Shown here: piece by piece, positions 41,682 to 42,372 of the stretch
Position numbering within the stretch: position 1 is the stretch's first letter
How the letters are laid out: every line of letters begins with the position of its first letter
Source of the DNA: Burkholderiales bacterium
GTDB lineage: Bacteria > Pseudomonadota > Gammaproteobacteria > Burkholderiales > JAEUOS01
Direction: 5' to 3'
DNA: 42,372 bases
Assembly (NCBI GenBank): GCA_016790695.1
Contig: JAEUOS010000012.1
Location: forward strand, 1 to 42,372
Translations under genes and position numbers: made by a program
The notes under the pieces: model-generated
What the model saw: only the letters and a program-made list of their open reading frames with translations
What the model was told of the DNA's origin: nothing
The model's database searches: none

Positions 41682-42314
41682 ATGATGGCCAATCAGAGAG
41701 AAAACCGGTTGTCGGCACGCATCGTCAGTGCCGTGGTATTCGTCGCGGCTTTGCTGGCAGGATGCGCCGGGGACCGGCCGCCGCCTGCACCGGTGTCTTC
41801 CGCGTCGCCTGACTATCGCTACCTGATCGGGCCCGGCGACAGTGTCAACATCGTCGTCTGGCGGAATCCGGAACTCTCCAACGTCGTGACCGTGCGTCCG
41901 GACGGGCGCCTGACGACCGCTCTGGTCGAGGACCTGCAGGCAATGGGCAAGGATCCCACGACGCTGGCACGTGACATCGAGAAGGAACTGGCCAAGTTCA
42001 TCCGCGACCCGGTGGTGACGGTGATCGTGGCCGGAGGCGTCGGGCCGTATAGCGAGCAAATCCGCGTGGTGGGTGAGGCGGCAAAGCCGCAGGCGTTGTC
42101 GTATCGGCAGAAGATGACCCTGCTCGACGTCATGATCGCTGTCGGCGGGATCACGGACTTTGCCGACGGCAATCGCGCGACGATCCTGCGGGTCGCGGAA
42201 GGCAACAAGCAGTACAGCGTTCGCATCCGCGACCTCATCAAGCGAGGCGACGTGTCGGCGAATGTCGACATGAAGCCGGGCGACGTCCTGATCATTCCGC
42301 AGAGCTGGTTCTAG
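41682..42314 (+). CDS. PEP-CTERM/XrtA system polysaccharide export lipoprotein
   Basis: A 210-aa Wza-like outer-membrane export protein. The lipoprotein signal VVFVAALLAGC places the lipidated Cys at 28. The Poly_export domain runs from about 45 (YLIGPGDSVNIVVWRNPELS, TVRPDGRLTTALVEDLQAMG) to 120, followed by an SLBB-type domain (IRVVGEAAKPQALSYRQKMT) and the terminal GDVLIIPQSWF characteristic of the XrtA-associated group. It would form the outer-membrane part of exopolysaccharide export. Two ATGs at 41682 and 41685 follow the ribosome-binding site; an in-frame upstream start at 41649 has none. It is presumably the first gene of the exopolysaccharide operon continuing beyond the window. Confidence 0.93.
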   Translation: MMANQRENRLSARIVSAVVFVAALLAGCAGDRPPPAPVSSASPDYRYLIGPGDSVNIVVWRNPELSNVVTVRPDGRLTTALVEDLQAMGKDPTTLARDIEKELAKFIRDPVVTVIVAGGVGPYSEQIRVVGEAAKPQALSYRQKMTLLDVMIAVGGITDFADGNRATILRVAEGNKQYSVRIRDLIKRGDVSANVDMKPGDVLIIPQSWF

Positions 42315-42372
42315 GGAACCGCCGGAACGCACCGACCGATTGGCTGGGTAAAGACTAAGGATCCGACCAGAT
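42315..42372 (+). other. Spacer leading to the next gene at the right edge
   Basis: Fifty-eight bases after the export-gene stop. AAGGA at 42358-42362, followed by an AT at the last two bases, suggests that the next gene (expected to be the chain-length determinant of the locus) starts right at the edge. No coding sequence can be read here. Confidence 0.3.

Overview
The window is GC-rich, densely packed bacterial chromosome with a betaproteobacterial gene repertoire. The indications are a dnaG-rpoD pair whose sigma-70 factor has a long Lys/Ala/Pro-rich N-terminus, a Bug/TctC-type periplasmic binding protein, the Aat/Bpt N-end-rule transferase pair, TACAAT/TATAAT promoters, and a PEP-CTERM/exosortase (XrtA) exopolysaccharide region at the right end. 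I cannot name the genus. It may be a Burkholderiales-, Rhodocyclales- or Nitrosomonadales-like organism. No IS element, phage, CRISPR array or rRNA is visible; one tRNA is present.

Positions 1-16.9 kb are mostly housekeeping. They hold the xseA 3' end, Fe superoxide dismutase, dnaG, rpoD, two exporters (EamA and an MFS protein with a C-terminal monooxygenase-like domain), a CAU tRNA, an AhpD-like protein, cytochrome c, two tandem zinc-ribbon microproteins, a CoA-type Nudix hydrolase, SapC, a CobD/CbiB-like membrane protein, rsgA, a Ste24-type M48 protease, orn and an orphan mlaC. At 16.95-17.18 kb a complete miniature transcription unit (TATAAT box, 42-codon basic protein, strong intrinsic terminator) stands alone.

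Positions 17.2-26.9 kb are almost entirely minus-strand. They encode an RNA-processing metallo-beta-lactamase, glnS, a TPR-methyltransferase, a small acid-catabolism cluster (binding protein, enolase-superfamily enzyme, 3-hydroxyisobutyrate-dehydrogenase-like enzyme), the bpt/aat pair and a Tat-exported Rieske protein. A divergent control region with a 16-bp-arm palindrome and a good sigma-54 promoter then leads into an ammonium transporter. An APC permease and two neighbouring methyltransferases, both with apparent export signals, follow on the minus strand. Next come two unlisted tiny membrane proteins (30 and 40 aa) with their own terminator, divergent from a LysR regulator.

Positions 33.6-42.4 kb belong to the PEP-CTERM exopolysaccharide neighbourhood: the large TPR lipoprotein PrsT at the left and the polysaccharide export lipoprotein at the right edge. 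Between them lies the most interesting unit, a sigma-54-controlled operon. It encodes an unrecognised Tat-signal protein, a PqqD-like (RRE-type) protein, an HPr-kinase-like kinase and a nucleotidyltransferase, with stop/start overlaps between the last three. This matches the little-understood HPr-rel-A gene set and recalls the kinase/nucleotidyltransferase tailoring modules of lasso-peptide clusters, but no cyclase is present. A trypsin-like protease and a Sel1/SLT lytic transglycosylase lie on the opposite strand between this operon and the export gene.
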